Positions 18,572 through 26,560 of a DNA stretch of 64,000 bases are shown piece after piece (the stretch's first letter is position 1; the number at the start of each line of letters is the position of its first letter). The notes under the pieces were generated by a model. It saw nothing but the letters and a program-made list of their open reading frames with translations. It had not been told where the DNA came from and ran no database searches. The DNA comes from VRUE01 sp963703175 (GTDB taxonomy: Bacteria > Actinomycetota > Thermoleophilia > Solirubrobacterales > 70-9), in the NCBI GenBank assembly GCA_963703175.1, contig OY969794.1, positions 1,674,001-1,738,000 on the forward strand, in the 5' to 3' direction. The position numbers were made by a program, and so were the translations under genes.

Positions 18572-19842
18572 TGCTCAGGACTATTGCGAACGCTTTCAGC
18601 GTCGCGGAGATTCGCAAGAAACTTGCGTTCACTGCGGCAATGCTGCTGCTCTACCGCCTCGGCGCCTACATCCCGGCGCCGGGAGTAGACATCGGCGCGG
18701 TGAAGGAACTCTCGGAAAACTTCGGCGGCAGCAACATCCTTGGCTTCCTCAACCTCTTCTCGGGCGGCGGCCTCTCGCGCCTCTCGCTATTCGCGCTGGG
18801 AATCATGCCCTACATCACGGCCTCGATCATCTTGCAGCTGCTGACCGTAGTCGTGCCCTCGCTTGAGAAACTGCAAAAAGAGGGCGAAGTAGGCCAACAG
18901 AAGATCACCCAGTACACGCGCTACCTCACCGTCGGGTTGGCCTTCGGCCAGTCCTTCGGCTATGTCTTCCTCTTCCGCTCCTTCGGCAACGCCTCCGGCA
19001 ACAACTTTCTCGGCAATCTCACCGGGGCCAAAATTCTCTTGATCGTGATCTGCCTGACCGCCGGCTGCACGTTGCTGATGTGGCTGGGCGAGCTGATTAC
19101 CCAGCGCGGTATCGGCAATGGCATCTCGCTGATGATCTTCGCCTCGATTGTCTCCAGCATTCCGAACGGGATCCAGGCCTGGTGGAACAATCCGGACCAG
19201 GTCTTCGTCGTGATGATGCCGTTCATCGCCCTAGGCGTAATCGTCGCGATCGTCTTCGTCCAGGAGGGGCAGCGACGCATTCCGGTCCAGTACGCGAAAC
19301 GAATGGTCGGGCGCAAAATGACCTCTGGTGGATCGACCTACCTGCCTCTGCGAGTCAACATGGCGGGGGTTATCCCGGTCATCTTCGCCGCCTCGATCAT
19401 GGCCTTCCCGCCGACGATCGGTCAGCTGCTGAATACCCCCGCTGCCCTCGACTTCGCCGCCTTCTTCAGCCCCAACGGCTGGGCCTACGTGGCGGGCGAG
19501 GTCTTCTTCATCATCATCTTCACCTACTTCTATACGGCGGTCACCTTCAACCCGGTGGACCAGGCCGACAACCTTAAGAAATACGGGGGGTTCATTCCCG
19601 GTGTGCGTCCGGGGCGCCCAACCGCCGAATACCTCGATCGCATCCTCTCTCGCCTCACCTTCCCTGGCGCCCTTTATCTGGGCGCTGTGGCAGCGCTGCC
19701 GACGATCCTGATCAGCCAGACCTCTGCCAACTTCTTTTTTGGCGGCACCTCGATCCTGATCGTTATTGGTGTCGCCCTGGATACCGTCAAGCAGCTTGAG
19801 GCCCAGCTGATGATGCGTAACTACGAGGGGTTCCTCAAATAG
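18571..19842 (+). CDS. secY: Protein translocase subunit SecY
   Basis: 423 aa with ten predicted membrane helices, the channel of the Sec translocon. RLGAYIPAPGVD at helix 1, the plug region and the FNPVDQADNLKKYGGFIPG segment are standard. Overlaps rplO by 1 bp; followed by element D and adk. Confidence 0.97.
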   Translation: MLRTIANAFSVAEIRKKLAFTAAMLLLYRLGAYIPAPGVDIGAVKELSENFGGSNILGFLNLFSGGGLSRLSLFALGIMPYITASIILQLLTVVVPSLEKLQKEGEVGQQKITQYTRYLTVGLAFGQSFGYVFLFRSFGNASGNNFLGNLTGAKILLIVICLTAGCTLLMWLGELITQRGIGNGISLMIFASIVSSIPNGIQAWWNNPDQVFVVMMPFIALGVIVAIVFVQEGQRRIPVQYAKRMVGRKMTSGGSTYLPLRVNMAGVIPVIFAASIMAFPPTIGQLLNTPAALDFAAFFSPNGWAYVAGEVFFIIIFTYFYTAVTFNPVDQADNLKKYGGFIPGVRPGRPTAEYLDRILSRLTFPGALYLGAVAALPTILISQTSANFFFGGTSILIVIGVALDTVKQLEAQLMMRNYEGFLK

Positions 19843-19975
19843 GCCGAGGACGCTGCAAACCGGCGCATCTCGGGGTCTTCAGTCGGTCTCCTCGGCTCAC
19901 GCACTAGAGTGCGCTCCCCTCGTCGCCCTCCCTGCATCCCCCGACCTGCTTGGTTTTCGCGCCCTCGGGAGCCAT
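19843..19975. repeat. Palindromic element D filling the secY-adk gap
   Basis: The outer arms pair imperfectly (CGAGGACGC region with GCGCCCTCGGG). Inner hairpin CGCAC-taga-GTGCG (19900-19913). Diagnostic linkers: CTGCAAACCGGC and GCTTGGTTTTCGC, identical to element B; GTCTTCAGTCGG and CTCCCTGCATCC, close to element A. The right end provides the GGGAG ribosome-binding site of adk. A more eroded member of the A-C family. Confidence 0.7.
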
Positions 19976-19979
19976 TGAA

Positions 19980-20660
19980 ATGACTCAACTCAACATCGTT
20001 CTTCTCGGCCCTCCCGGCAGCGGGAAGGGCACGCAGGGTGAGCGGCTGCAGGAAGATCTGCAACTGCCGTACTACGCCACCGGGGACATCCTGCGGGCGG
20101 CAGTACGCGACTCAACTGAGCTTGGCAAGCTGGCCAAGGAGTACATGGACCGCGGCGACCTGGTCCCCGACAAGGTGATCGTCGGCGCGATCGCCGAGCG
20201 GATCGACTCCGCCGAGGCCACTGATGGCTTCATCCTCGATGGTTTTCCGCGCACCGTGCCGCAGGCGGAGGCGCTCGCCGCGAAGTTGGACGAGCTTGGG
20301 CGGGAGCTGACAGCGGTGCTTTTGATCGATGCAAGCGACGAAGAGGTGATGCGAAGGCTGGGCGGCCGTCGCACCTGCGCCGAAAATGGCCACGTCTTTC
20401 ACGTCGACTTCAATCCGCCCGAGCGCGAGGGCGTCTGCGACATCGACGGCAGCGAGCTGATCGTCCGCGATGACGACAAGCCCGAGGTAATTCGTCACCG
20501 GCTCGAGACCTACCACGAGAAGACCGAGCCGCTAGTCGACTTCTATGACCGGCAGAGTTTGCTGCGGCGGATCGACGGCGGGCTTGCCCCTAACGCGGTG
20601 GCCGACGAGTTGCGCCGCCTCCTTGCCACGATGAAGCTGGAAGCCGACGAGGCAATCTAG
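19980..20660 (+). CDS. adk: Adenylate kinase
   Basis: 226 aa from the ATG at 19980 (MTQLNIVLLGPPGSGKGTQ). Interconverts ATP + AMP and 2 ADP. P-loop GPPGSGKGT, NMP-binding segment and DGFPRT motif are clear. The LID has TCAENGHVF and CDID, a partial version of the zinc-binding Cys set of long-form kinases. Located after secY as in many bacteria. Confidence 0.95.
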   Translation: MTQLNIVLLGPPGSGKGTQGERLQEDLQLPYYATGDILRAAVRDSTELGKLAKEYMDRGDLVPDKVIVGAIAERIDSAEATDGFILDGFPRTVPQAEALAAKLDELGRELTAVLLIDASDEEVMRRLGGRRTCAENGHVFHVDFNPPEREGVCDIDGSELIVRDDDKPEVIRHRLETYHEKTEPLVDFYDRQSLLRRIDGGLAPNAVADELRRLLATMKLEADEAI

Positions 20661-20693
20661 TTTTCGCTTTAGCGGGCGACTAGCGTGTATCGA

Positions 20694-21452
20694 ATGATCA
20701 TCCATAAGACGCCGGAGCAGGTGGAGAAGATGGCCGCCTCGGGTCAGGTCCTGATCCGCTGCCTGCGGATGCTGGCGGCAAAGGCGCGCCCCGGCGTCAC
20801 CACCAAGGAGCTCGACACTGCCGCGGAGAAGTTCATCCGCTCGCAGGGAGCCGAGCCCGCCTTCAAGGGCTACCGGGGCTTTCCCGGTTCGATCTGCACC
20901 TCGCCGAACTCGATGGTGGTGCACGGGATTCCAGGTCCGTATGAGCTCAAGCGCGGCGACGTGCTCTCGGTTGACGTCGGCGTGATCAAGGACGGCTGGG
21001 TATCCGATGCCGCGCTGACCGTCCCGATCGGCTCGGTCACCCCCGAGGCGCGCAAGCTGCTCGACGTGACCAAGGCAGCGCTATTCGCGGGTGCCGAGCA
21101 GATGCAGCCCGGCAACCACCTCGGCGACGTTTCGGCGGCGATCCAGAAGGCGGTCGAGATCGAGGGCCTCTCGATCATCCGCACCTTGGTCGGGCACGGA
21201 ATCGGCCGGGACATGCACGAGGATCCGCAGGTTCCCAACTTTGGCGAGCCCGGCCGTGGTCCAGAGCTGGAGGAGGGAACCGTGCTGGCGATCGAGCCGA
21301 TGGTCAATGCCGGCGGACCCCTGGTCCGCATGGGCGACGACGGTTGGGCCGTCTACTCCCAGGATGGCTCCCTGGCTGCTCACTTCGAGTTCACGGTCGC
21401 GGTCACAGCCGATGGCCCGCGAATCCTCACGCCCTGGCACGAGGACGAGTAG
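20694..21452 (+). CDS. map: Methionine aminopeptidase type I
   Basis: 252 aa from the ATG at 20694. Removes the initiator methionine. Metal ligands fit VDVGVIKDGWVSDAA (Asp, Asp), GHGIGRDMHEDP (His), EPMVN (Glu) and FEFTVAV (Glu). TAGCGT (20681-20686) lies 7 nt before this ATG, so it may also have its own leaderless promoter within the operon; a GTG at 20685 is an alternative start. Confidence 0.94.
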   Translation: MIIHKTPEQVEKMAASGQVLIRCLRMLAAKARPGVTTKELDTAAEKFIRSQGAEPAFKGYRGFPGSICTSPNSMVVHGIPGPYELKRGDVLSVDVGVIKDGWVSDAALTVPIGSVTPEARKLLDVTKAALFAGAEQMQPGNHLGDVSAAIQKAVEIEGLSIIRTLVGHGIGRDMHEDPQVPNFGEPGRGPELEEGTVLAIEPMVNAGGPLVRMGDDGWAVYSQDGSLAAHFEFTVAVTADGPRILTPWHEDE

Positions 21453-21548
21453 TCGGTCCTGCGAGTGCCCCATCGCGCGCACCTGGCGGCGGCGGACCCC
21501 CGCTCCCTTTTTCAGCTCTCGCCACGCGCGCTTCGGAACGTGTCGCCC

Positions 21549-21686
21549 GGTAGACGGGTGCGGTCCTCGGGGGAATGTCGCGAAGCGGCGACATGCAATC
21601 CGGTTCTTGCGCGGCGCCAGCCGCGCTCCAGATCCCACCGCGCAACGCGCGGTGGTCAATTCTCCCGAGGACCGCACTCGTCTACC
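21549..21686. repeat. Three-hairpin palindromic element E between map and rpmJ
   Basis: Gap 21453-21815 holds no gene. A 28-bp outer stem with two mismatches (21549-21576/21659-21686) encloses three hairpins: ATGTCGC-gaagcg-GCGACAT (21575-21594), GCGCGGC-gcca-GCCGCGC (21609-21626) and CCACCGCGC-aac-GCGCGGTGG (21635-21655), a four-way junction. Complementarity continues outward (TTCGGAACG/CGTCCCGAAA). Its single-stranded parts do not match elements A-D or F/H. infA, often found here, is not present. Confidence 0.75.
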
Positions 21687-21815
21687 CAGCCGGGACCGTC
21701 CCGAAACGCCTCCCCTGCTATCTTTCCCGGTCGGCCCTGAGGGCCGTTTGTTCGTGCCCGCTGCCCGATTCATGGGGCGGATGGGAGTCCTGTTGTCGAG
21801 ACAAATCCCGGAGCG

Positions 21816-21929
21816 ATGAAGGTCCGAGCTTCCGTAAAGCCGATGTGCGAAAAGTGCAAGGTGATCCGCCGAAATGGTGCGGTCCTTGTGATCTGCCAGA
21901 ACCCGCGCCACAAGCAGCGGCAGGGCTGA
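21816..21929 (+). CDS. rpmJ: 50S ribosomal protein L36
   Basis: 37 aa. MKVRASVKPMCEKCKVIRRN followed by GAVLVICQNPRHKQRQG is a textbook L36 of the zinc-binding type (C-x2-C, C, H). Preceded by CCCGGAGCG. It lies 3 bp before rpsM. Confidence 0.95.
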   Translation: MKVRASVKPMCEKCKVIRRNGAVLVICQNPRHKQRQG

Positions 21930-21932
21930 CGC

Positions 21933-22316
21933 ATGGCGCGAATCGCAGGGATCAACATCCCAGTCAATAAGCGGGTTGAGATCGGCCTCACTTACATCTT
22001 CGGTATCGGTCGTTCGACCGCGCAAGACATCCTCGCGGAGACCAAAATCGACCCGAATACCTCGGTCAAGGATCTGACCGAGGAAGAGGTTGTGAAATTG
22101 CGCGAGGCGGTTGAGCAGCGCGAGGTCGAGGGAGACCTACGGCGCGAGCGCTCCCAAGACGTCAAACGACTGATGGAGATCGGCTCTTACCGCGGGCTGC
22201 GCCATCGTCGCGGGCTGCCCGTTCGGGGTCAGCGGACGAAGACCAACGCGCGCGGCCGCAAGGGCCCGCGCCGAATGAGCGTTGCCGGCAAGCGCAAGGC
22301 GCCGACGGCGAGGTAG
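21933..22316 (+). CDS. rpsM: 30S ribosomal protein S13
   Basis: 127 aa. MARIAGINIPVNKRVEIGLT and the C-terminal RGLPVRGQRTKTNARTRKG-like region identify S13, which bridges to the 50S subunit and contacts the P-site tRNA. First of the alpha-operon genes. Confidence 0.97.
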   Translation: MARIAGINIPVNKRVEIGLTYIFGIGRSTAQDILAETKIDPNTSVKDLTEEEVVKLREAVEQREVEGDLRRERSQDVKRLMEIGSYRGLRHRRGLPVRGQRTKTNARGRKGPRRMSVAGKRKAPTAR

Positions 22317-22325
22317 GAGAGCCCA

Positions 22326-22727
22326 ATGGCCGCAGCTAAAAAACCCGCAAAAGGGCGCACCCGGCGCCGCGTCAAAAAGAACATCGCCTACGGGCAAGCC
22401 CACATCAAGACTTCGTTCAACAACACGATCGTCACCCTGACCGACCCACAGGGCAACGTGATTGCCTGGGAGTCGGCCGGCTCGGCGGGCTTCAAAGGCT
22501 CACGCAAGTCGACTCCATTTGCCGCTCAGGTCACCGCCGATGCGGCGGCCAAGAAAGGGATGGAACACGGCCTTGAAAAAGTCGAGGTCTTCGCCAAGGG
22601 TGCTGGCTCCGGTCGCGAGACGGCGATTCGATCGCTGCAAGCAGCCGGCCTCGATGTGACTACGGTCAAGGACGTCTCGCCGCAGGCCCATAACGGTTGC
22701 CGCCCGAAGAAGCGGAGGCGTGTCTAG
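22326..22727 (+). CDS. rpsK: 30S ribosomal protein S11
   Basis: 133 aa. IKTSFNNTIVTLTDPQGN and the terminal DVSPQAHNGCRPKKRRRV are conserved S11 elements of the mRNA exit platform. The last base of the stop is the first base of the rpsD GTG. Confidence 0.97.
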   Translation: MAAAKKPAKGRTRRRVKKNIAYGQAHIKTSFNNTIVTLTDPQGNVIAWESAGSAGFKGSRKSTPFAAQVTADAAAKKGMEHGLEKVEVFAKGAGSGRETAIRSLQAAGLDVTTVKDVSPQAHNGCRPKKRRRV

Positions 22728-23347
22728 TGGCTCGCGACACCTCAGCCCAGTGCAAGCAGTGCCGCCGCGAGGGCCAGAAGCTTTTCCTCAAGGGTGAGCG
22801 TTGCTTCACCGACAAATGCGGCGTTGAGCGTCGCTCTTACCCGCCCGGTGATCATGGCCGCGGTCGTATGCGGCAGTCCGAGTACAGGGTGCAGCTGCGC
22901 GAGAAGCAGAAGACGCGGCGCTACTACCAAGTGCTCGAGAACCAGTTCCGGGCTTACTACGACAAGGCTTCGCGCCAGGACGGCGTCACCGGCGAGAATC
23001 TTTTGCGCCTGCTCGAGTCCCGCCTCGACAATGTCCTCGTGCGCCTCGGATTCGCCGCTTCGCGTCGCCAGGCCCGGCAGCTGGTTGGCCATGGGCATTG
23101 GCTGGTGAACGGGCGCCGCGTCGATGTTCCCTCTTACCAGGTGCGCCCCGAGGACGTGATCTCGATCAAGTCCGGTTCGGCCGCCGCCGACACGATTCGA
23201 AAAGCGACCGAGCTCGTCTCAACTGTGCCGGCCTGGCTGCAGGCCGACCACGACTCGCTTACCGCGAAGGTCCTGCGCCTCCCCGAGCGCGCCGAGATCT
23301 CAGCGCCGGTGCAGGAGCAGCTGATCGTCGAGCTGTACTCCAAGTAG
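22727..23347 (+). CDS. rpsD: 30S ribosomal protein S4
   Basis: 206 aa from the GTG at 22727 (ARDTSAQCKQCRREGQKLFL); a longer frame upstream lacks homology. Four cysteines (CKQC, C, C) make the zinc-binding S4 form. The S4 RNA-binding domain (RLDNVLVRLGFAASRRQARQ) is intact. S4 initiates 30S assembly. Confidence 0.95.
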   Translation: MARDTSAQCKQCRREGQKLFLKGERCFTDKCGVERRSYPPGDHGRGRMRQSEYRVQLREKQKTRRYYQVLENQFRAYYDKASRQDGVTGENLLRLLESRLDNVLVRLGFAASRRQARQLVGHGHWLVNGRRVDVPSYQVRPEDVISIKSGSAAADTIRKATELVSTVPAWLQADHDSLTAKVLRLPERAEISAPVQEQLIVELYSK

Positions 23348-23386
23348 TCCGGAACGATTTCTGAAACACCCATACGCAAGGAACTT

Positions 23387-24382
23387 ATGACCACTGACTT
23401 TCAGGTCCCTCGGATAACGGCAGACAAGGCGGAAGACCGCCGCGGCACGTTCACGATTGAGCCCCTCGATAAGGGCTTCGGCTACACGTTCGGCAACAGC
23501 ATTCGTCGCGTCCTGCTCTCATCGCTGGGCGGAGCCGCCGTCACCAGCGTCCGCATCGAGGGTGTTTCGCACGAGTTCTCCAGTGTTCCCGGCGTCAAAG
23601 AGGACGTCACCGACATCATTCTCAACTTGAAGGACCTCGTCGTCCGCATGCATACGGACGCCGATGAGGTTGAGGCGCCCCTGGTGGCCACCGGCCCCGG
23701 CGAGGTCAAGGCAAAGGACATTGACCTTCCTTCTGGGGTGGAGATCCTCAACCCCGACGCGCCGATCGCGACGCTTGAGAAGAAAACCAAGCTAGAGGTT
23801 TACTTGACGATCGGCCGCGGCCGCGGCTACTCACCGGCCGAGGAGAACAAGTCCGACGATCAGCCGATTGGCGTCATTCCGATCGATTCGATCTTCTCGC
23901 CGATCCGACGCGCTTCCTATTCGGTAGCCACCGCTCGTGTTGGCCAGCGGACCGACTTCGACAAACTGACCCTGGATATCGAGACCGATGGCTCAATTGA
24001 GCCCGTCGCCGCTATGCGCGAGGCCTCCGAGATCTTGATCAAGACCCTGGCGATCTTCACCGACGCCGAGCGGGTCGAGGAGCTGACCGCCCGCGAAGCG
24101 GTCGCAGCGCCTCTGGCCGGAGGAGATGGTCTGTCCGCTATCGGCGTTGGCAACGGAGCCGGCTCGGCGGCCAATAACGGGCTCGACGAGATCCTTATCG
24201 AGGAGTTGGAGCTGGGCGTGCGTTCCTACAACTGCCTCAAGCGCGCCGGCGTGCAGACGGTCGGCGACTTGGTGCGCAAGACCCGCTCGGAGCTGAACGC
24301 GATCCCGAACTTTGGCTCGAAGTCGATCGAGGAAGTGATTGAGACTCTGCAGGCCCGCGGTCTTGATCTGAGCCAGGATTAG
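23387..24382 (+). CDS. rpoA: DNA-directed RNA polymerase subunit alpha
   Basis: 331 aa. The N-terminal assembly domain (FTIEPLDKGFGYTFGNSIRRVLLSSL) and the C-terminal HhH domain (LELGVRSYNCLKRAGVQTVGDL) are both complete. The CTD contacts UP elements and activators. ATG preceded by AAGGAA. Followed by rplQ. Confidence 0.97.
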   Translation: MTTDFQVPRITADKAEDRRGTFTIEPLDKGFGYTFGNSIRRVLLSSLGGAAVTSVRIEGVSHEFSSVPGVKEDVTDIILNLKDLVVRMHTDADEVEAPLVATGPGEVKAKDIDLPSGVEILNPDAPIATLEKKTKLEVYLTIGRGRGYSPAEENKSDDQPIGVIPIDSIFSPIRRASYSVATARVGQRTDFDKLTLDIETDGSIEPVAAMREASEILIKTLAIFTDAERVEELTAREAVAAPLAGGDGLSAIGVGNGAGSAANNGLDEILIEELELGVRSYNCLKRAGVQTVGDLVRKTRSELNAIPNFGSKSIEEVIETLQARGLDLSQD

Positions 24383-24409
24383 GCAGAGCCGGAGCGAGAG
24401 AGAGACCCG

Positions 24410-24763
24410 ATGCGGCACCGCAAGAAGCGAAACAAACTGAGTCGCAACGCGTCGCATCGGGAGTCGTTGCTGTCCAACCTCTCCAAGCAGCTGATCGAGC
24501 ACGAGCGGATCAAGACCAGCCAGGCCAAGGCCAAGGCGGTCAAGCCCGAGGTTGAGCAGCTGATCACGCTGGCCAAGCGCGGCGATCTGCACGCGCGTCG
24601 GCAGGCGCTGGCGACGCTGCACAACGACAAGTTCATCGTGCATAAGCTCTTCGAGGAGGTTGCGCCTCGCTATACCGAGCGCCCCGGGGGATACACGCGG
24701 ATCGTTAAGCTCGGGCCGCGGCGCTCTGACTCTACGGAGATGGTTTATTTAGAGCTGGTGTAG
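24410..24763 (+). CDS. rplQ: 50S ribosomal protein L17
   Basis: 117 aa. MRHRKKRNKLSRNASHRESL and the terminal YTRIVKLGPRRSDSTEMVYLELV are diagnostic. Last gene of the ribosomal block; element F begins immediately after the stop. Confidence 0.97.
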   Translation: MRHRKKRNKLSRNASHRESLLSNLSKQLIEHERIKTSQAKAKAVKPEVEQLITLAKRGDLHARRQALATLHNDKFIVHKLFEEVAPRYTERPGGYTRIVKLGPRRSDSTEMVYLELV

Positions 24764-24849
24764 GGCGAGGACGGGCACCCTCTCGCCCGGACTCGCGGGC
24801 TTCGCCCGCTCTGAGTATCCGCCCGTTCGAGAGGGTGCCCGTCCTCGCC
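24764..24849. repeat. Palindromic element F between convergent rplQ and truA
   Basis: Perfect 22-bp outer arms (24764-24785/24828-24849). Inner hairpin GCGGGC-ttc-GCCCGC (24795-24809), with ACTC/GAGT pairing below it. Read on the minus strand, the left linker is AACGGGCGGATACTCA and the right one GTCCGGG, both identical in element H although all stem sequences differ. It occupies the gap between two convergent genes, so it may also act as a bidirectional terminator; no T-run. Confidence 0.82.
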
Positions 24850-24851
24850 TC

Positions 24852-25583
24852 TCAATAGCTGACGTGCTCCAGGTAGAGCCCATGCGGGGGAGCCGTGTCG
24901 CCCGCTGCGGAGCGCGGGGCGCCTGCTAGTAGCTTCGTGAAGCTTTCAGGGGAGCGGCGGCCGGAGGCTGCTTCCAGCATGGTGCCTACGAGGATTCGGA
25001 CCATGTTTCGCATGAAGGCGTCGGCCGTGATGCGGAAGGTGAGGATGTCTCCTTCTTGCTCCCAGCTGGCTGCGTGGACGTCGCGGTCGAAGCGGACGTG
25101 GTCGGTCTGGGTCGGGGTGAAGGCGGTGAAGTTGTGGTTGCCGATGAGCGCGGCGGCGCAGGCTTCTAGTGCCTCCAGGTCGATCTGGTGGGGCCACCAG
25201 AGAGCGTGGCCCTGCTCGAAAGGGCTTGGCGCTGAACGGGCCAGCAGGCGGTAGAGATAGCTGCGCGATTTGGCGCTGTGACGTGCGTCGAAGCCATCCT
25301 CGACCACAGCTGTCCCGACGACGGCAACATCATCCGGCCCGACTCCATTCAGTCTCCGCGCCAAATCCTCCCGCACCTCTGCATCGGTGTCGAAGCTGGC
25401 CACCTGCCCAAGCGCGTGCACCCCAGCATCGGTCCGCCCAGCCACAGTCAGCTGCACCGGCTCCCGCAGCACAGTGGCCAGCGCCGCCTCAAGCTCCCCC
25501 TGCACGGTCCGCAGTCCCGGTTGAGCTGCCCAACCCCGGAAAAGCGTCCCGTCATATTCAAGCTCCAACCGAACGGTGGTCAT
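24852..25583 (-). CDS. truA: tRNA pseudouridine(38-40) synthase
   Basis: 243 aa. The catalytic Asp is in GRTDAGVHALGQV, and the C-terminal signature FMRNMVRILVGTMLEA is present. Modifies the anticodon stem-loop of tRNAs. It is convergent with rplQ; in many bacteria it follows rplQ on the same strand. Confidence 0.95.
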   Translation of the reverse strand: MTTVRLELEYDGTLFRGWAAQPGLRTVQGELEAALATVLREPVQLTVAGRTDAGVHALGQVASFDTDAEVREDLARRLNGVGPDDVAVVGTAVVEDGFDARHSAKSRSYLYRLLARSAPSPFEQGHALWWPHQIDLEALEACAAALIGNHNFTAFTPTQTDHVRFDRDVHAASWEQEGDILTFRITADAFMRNMVRILVGTMLEAASGRRSPESFTKLLAGAPRSAAGDTAPPHGLYLEHVSY

Positions 25584-25608
25584 AGGACGCGCAGTATGCC
25601 TCTCGTAA

Positions 25609-25733
25609 GGACGGGGGAGGGGGTGTCCTCGACGCAGCGGCGTCCTGTTTTTCGCCCCGGTGGCGATCTCGGATGGCTCGGTGCGGCAGGCGGCGAAAAA
25701 CCCAGCAAGACGAGGACACCCCCTCCCCCGTCC
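25609..25733. repeat. Palindromic element G between divergent truA and surE
   Basis: Perfect 23-bp outer arms (25609-25631/25711-25733), tips GGACGGGGGAGGGGG. A second perfect 10-bp stem GTTTTTCGCC/GGCGAAAAAC (25647-25656/25692-25701) lies inside. On the minus strand GTCCTCGTCTTGCTGGG then TTTTTCGC resembles the B/D linker GTCCTCGCCCAGCTTGG then TTTTCGC. The right arm ends 1 bp before the surE -10 box. Confidence 0.8.
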
Positions 25734-25747
25734 CTAGAATCGCTTTC

Positions 25748-26560
25748 GTGCGCGTCCTATTGACCAACGACGACGGCATCTCGGCCCCTGGACTTCAGGC
25801 CGCCCGCCGCGCCCTGCGCGAGGTCGACGGCGTCGAGGTCGACGTGATCGCGCCCGACTCGAATCGCAGCGCCACCGCGCGCAGCATCACCACCCGTTCG
25901 CCGCTGACGGTCGAGGAGGTTGAGTTCGGCGACGGCGACCATGGTTTCGCCACTGACGGCACCCCGGTTGACTGCGTCCGCTTCGCCGAGCTCGGACTGG
26001 TCGGTCACCGACCCGACCTGATCGTTTCCGGGATCAACCACGGCGCCAACCTCGGCGACGACATCACCTACTCGGGCACGGTCGCCGCCGCCTTCGAGGG
26101 AATCGTCCTCGGCATCCCGGCGGTGGCGATCTCCCAGCAGTCCTCGGGCGGTGGCATGGGCTACGTCAGCGGCCGCTTCGATTTCGCCATGGCGGCTTCT
26201 TTCGTCGCTCAGCTGGTCGCGTCGCTGCAGAGCGAGCCGATGCCGCCGAAGACGCTGATCAACGTCAACTGCCCTGCCGGCGAGCCGAGCGGGATCGAGG
26301 TGACCAAGCTTGGCAAACGCGTCTACAACGACGAGCTGAGGCTGGTCGGGGAGGAAGACGGCGGGCGCCGCCGCTACGAGATCTACGGCTGGCAACCCGG
26401 CTTCGAGGAGCTTGAGGGGACGGACCTGATGGCGGTCTCGCAGGGGCGGATCGCGGTGACGCCGATCCACTTCGACCTCACCGACCACGGCGAGCTCGAC
26501 CGGTTGCGTGGCTGGCGGCTCGAGCAGATGTTGGCGGCAAGCTTCTCCTCTTCGGTGTGA
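25748..26560 (+). CDS. surE: 5'/3'-nucleotidase SurE
   Basis: 270 aa from the GTG at 25748 (RVLLTNDDGISAPG); the metal-binding Asp pair is in TNDDG. Further motifs: APDSNRSATARSIT and SGINHGANLGDDITYSGTV. Dephosphorylates nucleoside monophosphates. TAGAAT (25735-25740) lies 7 nt before GTG with no Shine-Dalgarno, so the mRNA is probably leaderless. Overlaps ligA by 4 nt (GTGA). Confidence 0.93.
   Translation: MRVLLTNDDGISAPGLQAARRALREVDGVEVDVIAPDSNRSATARSITTRSPLTVEEVEFGDGDHGFATDGTPVDCVRFAELGLVGHRPDLIVSGINHGANLGDDITYSGTVAAAFEGIVLGIPAVAISQQSSGGGMGYVSGRFDFAMAASFVAQLVASLQSEPMPPKTLINVNCPAGEPSGIEVTKLGKRVYNDELRLVGEEDGGRRRYEIYGWQPGFEELEGTDLMAVSQGRIAVTPIHFDLTDHGELDRLRGWRLEQMLAASFSSSV

Noticed and set aside
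21453..21815. infA hidden in the map-rpmJ gap
   Set aside because: No frame in this gap encodes an IF-1-like sequence; the space is filled by element E.
24764..24849. Element F as a plain bidirectional terminator
   Set aside because: No T-run on either side, and the linker shared with element H would not be conserved in a simple terminator; terminator activity may still be a side effect.
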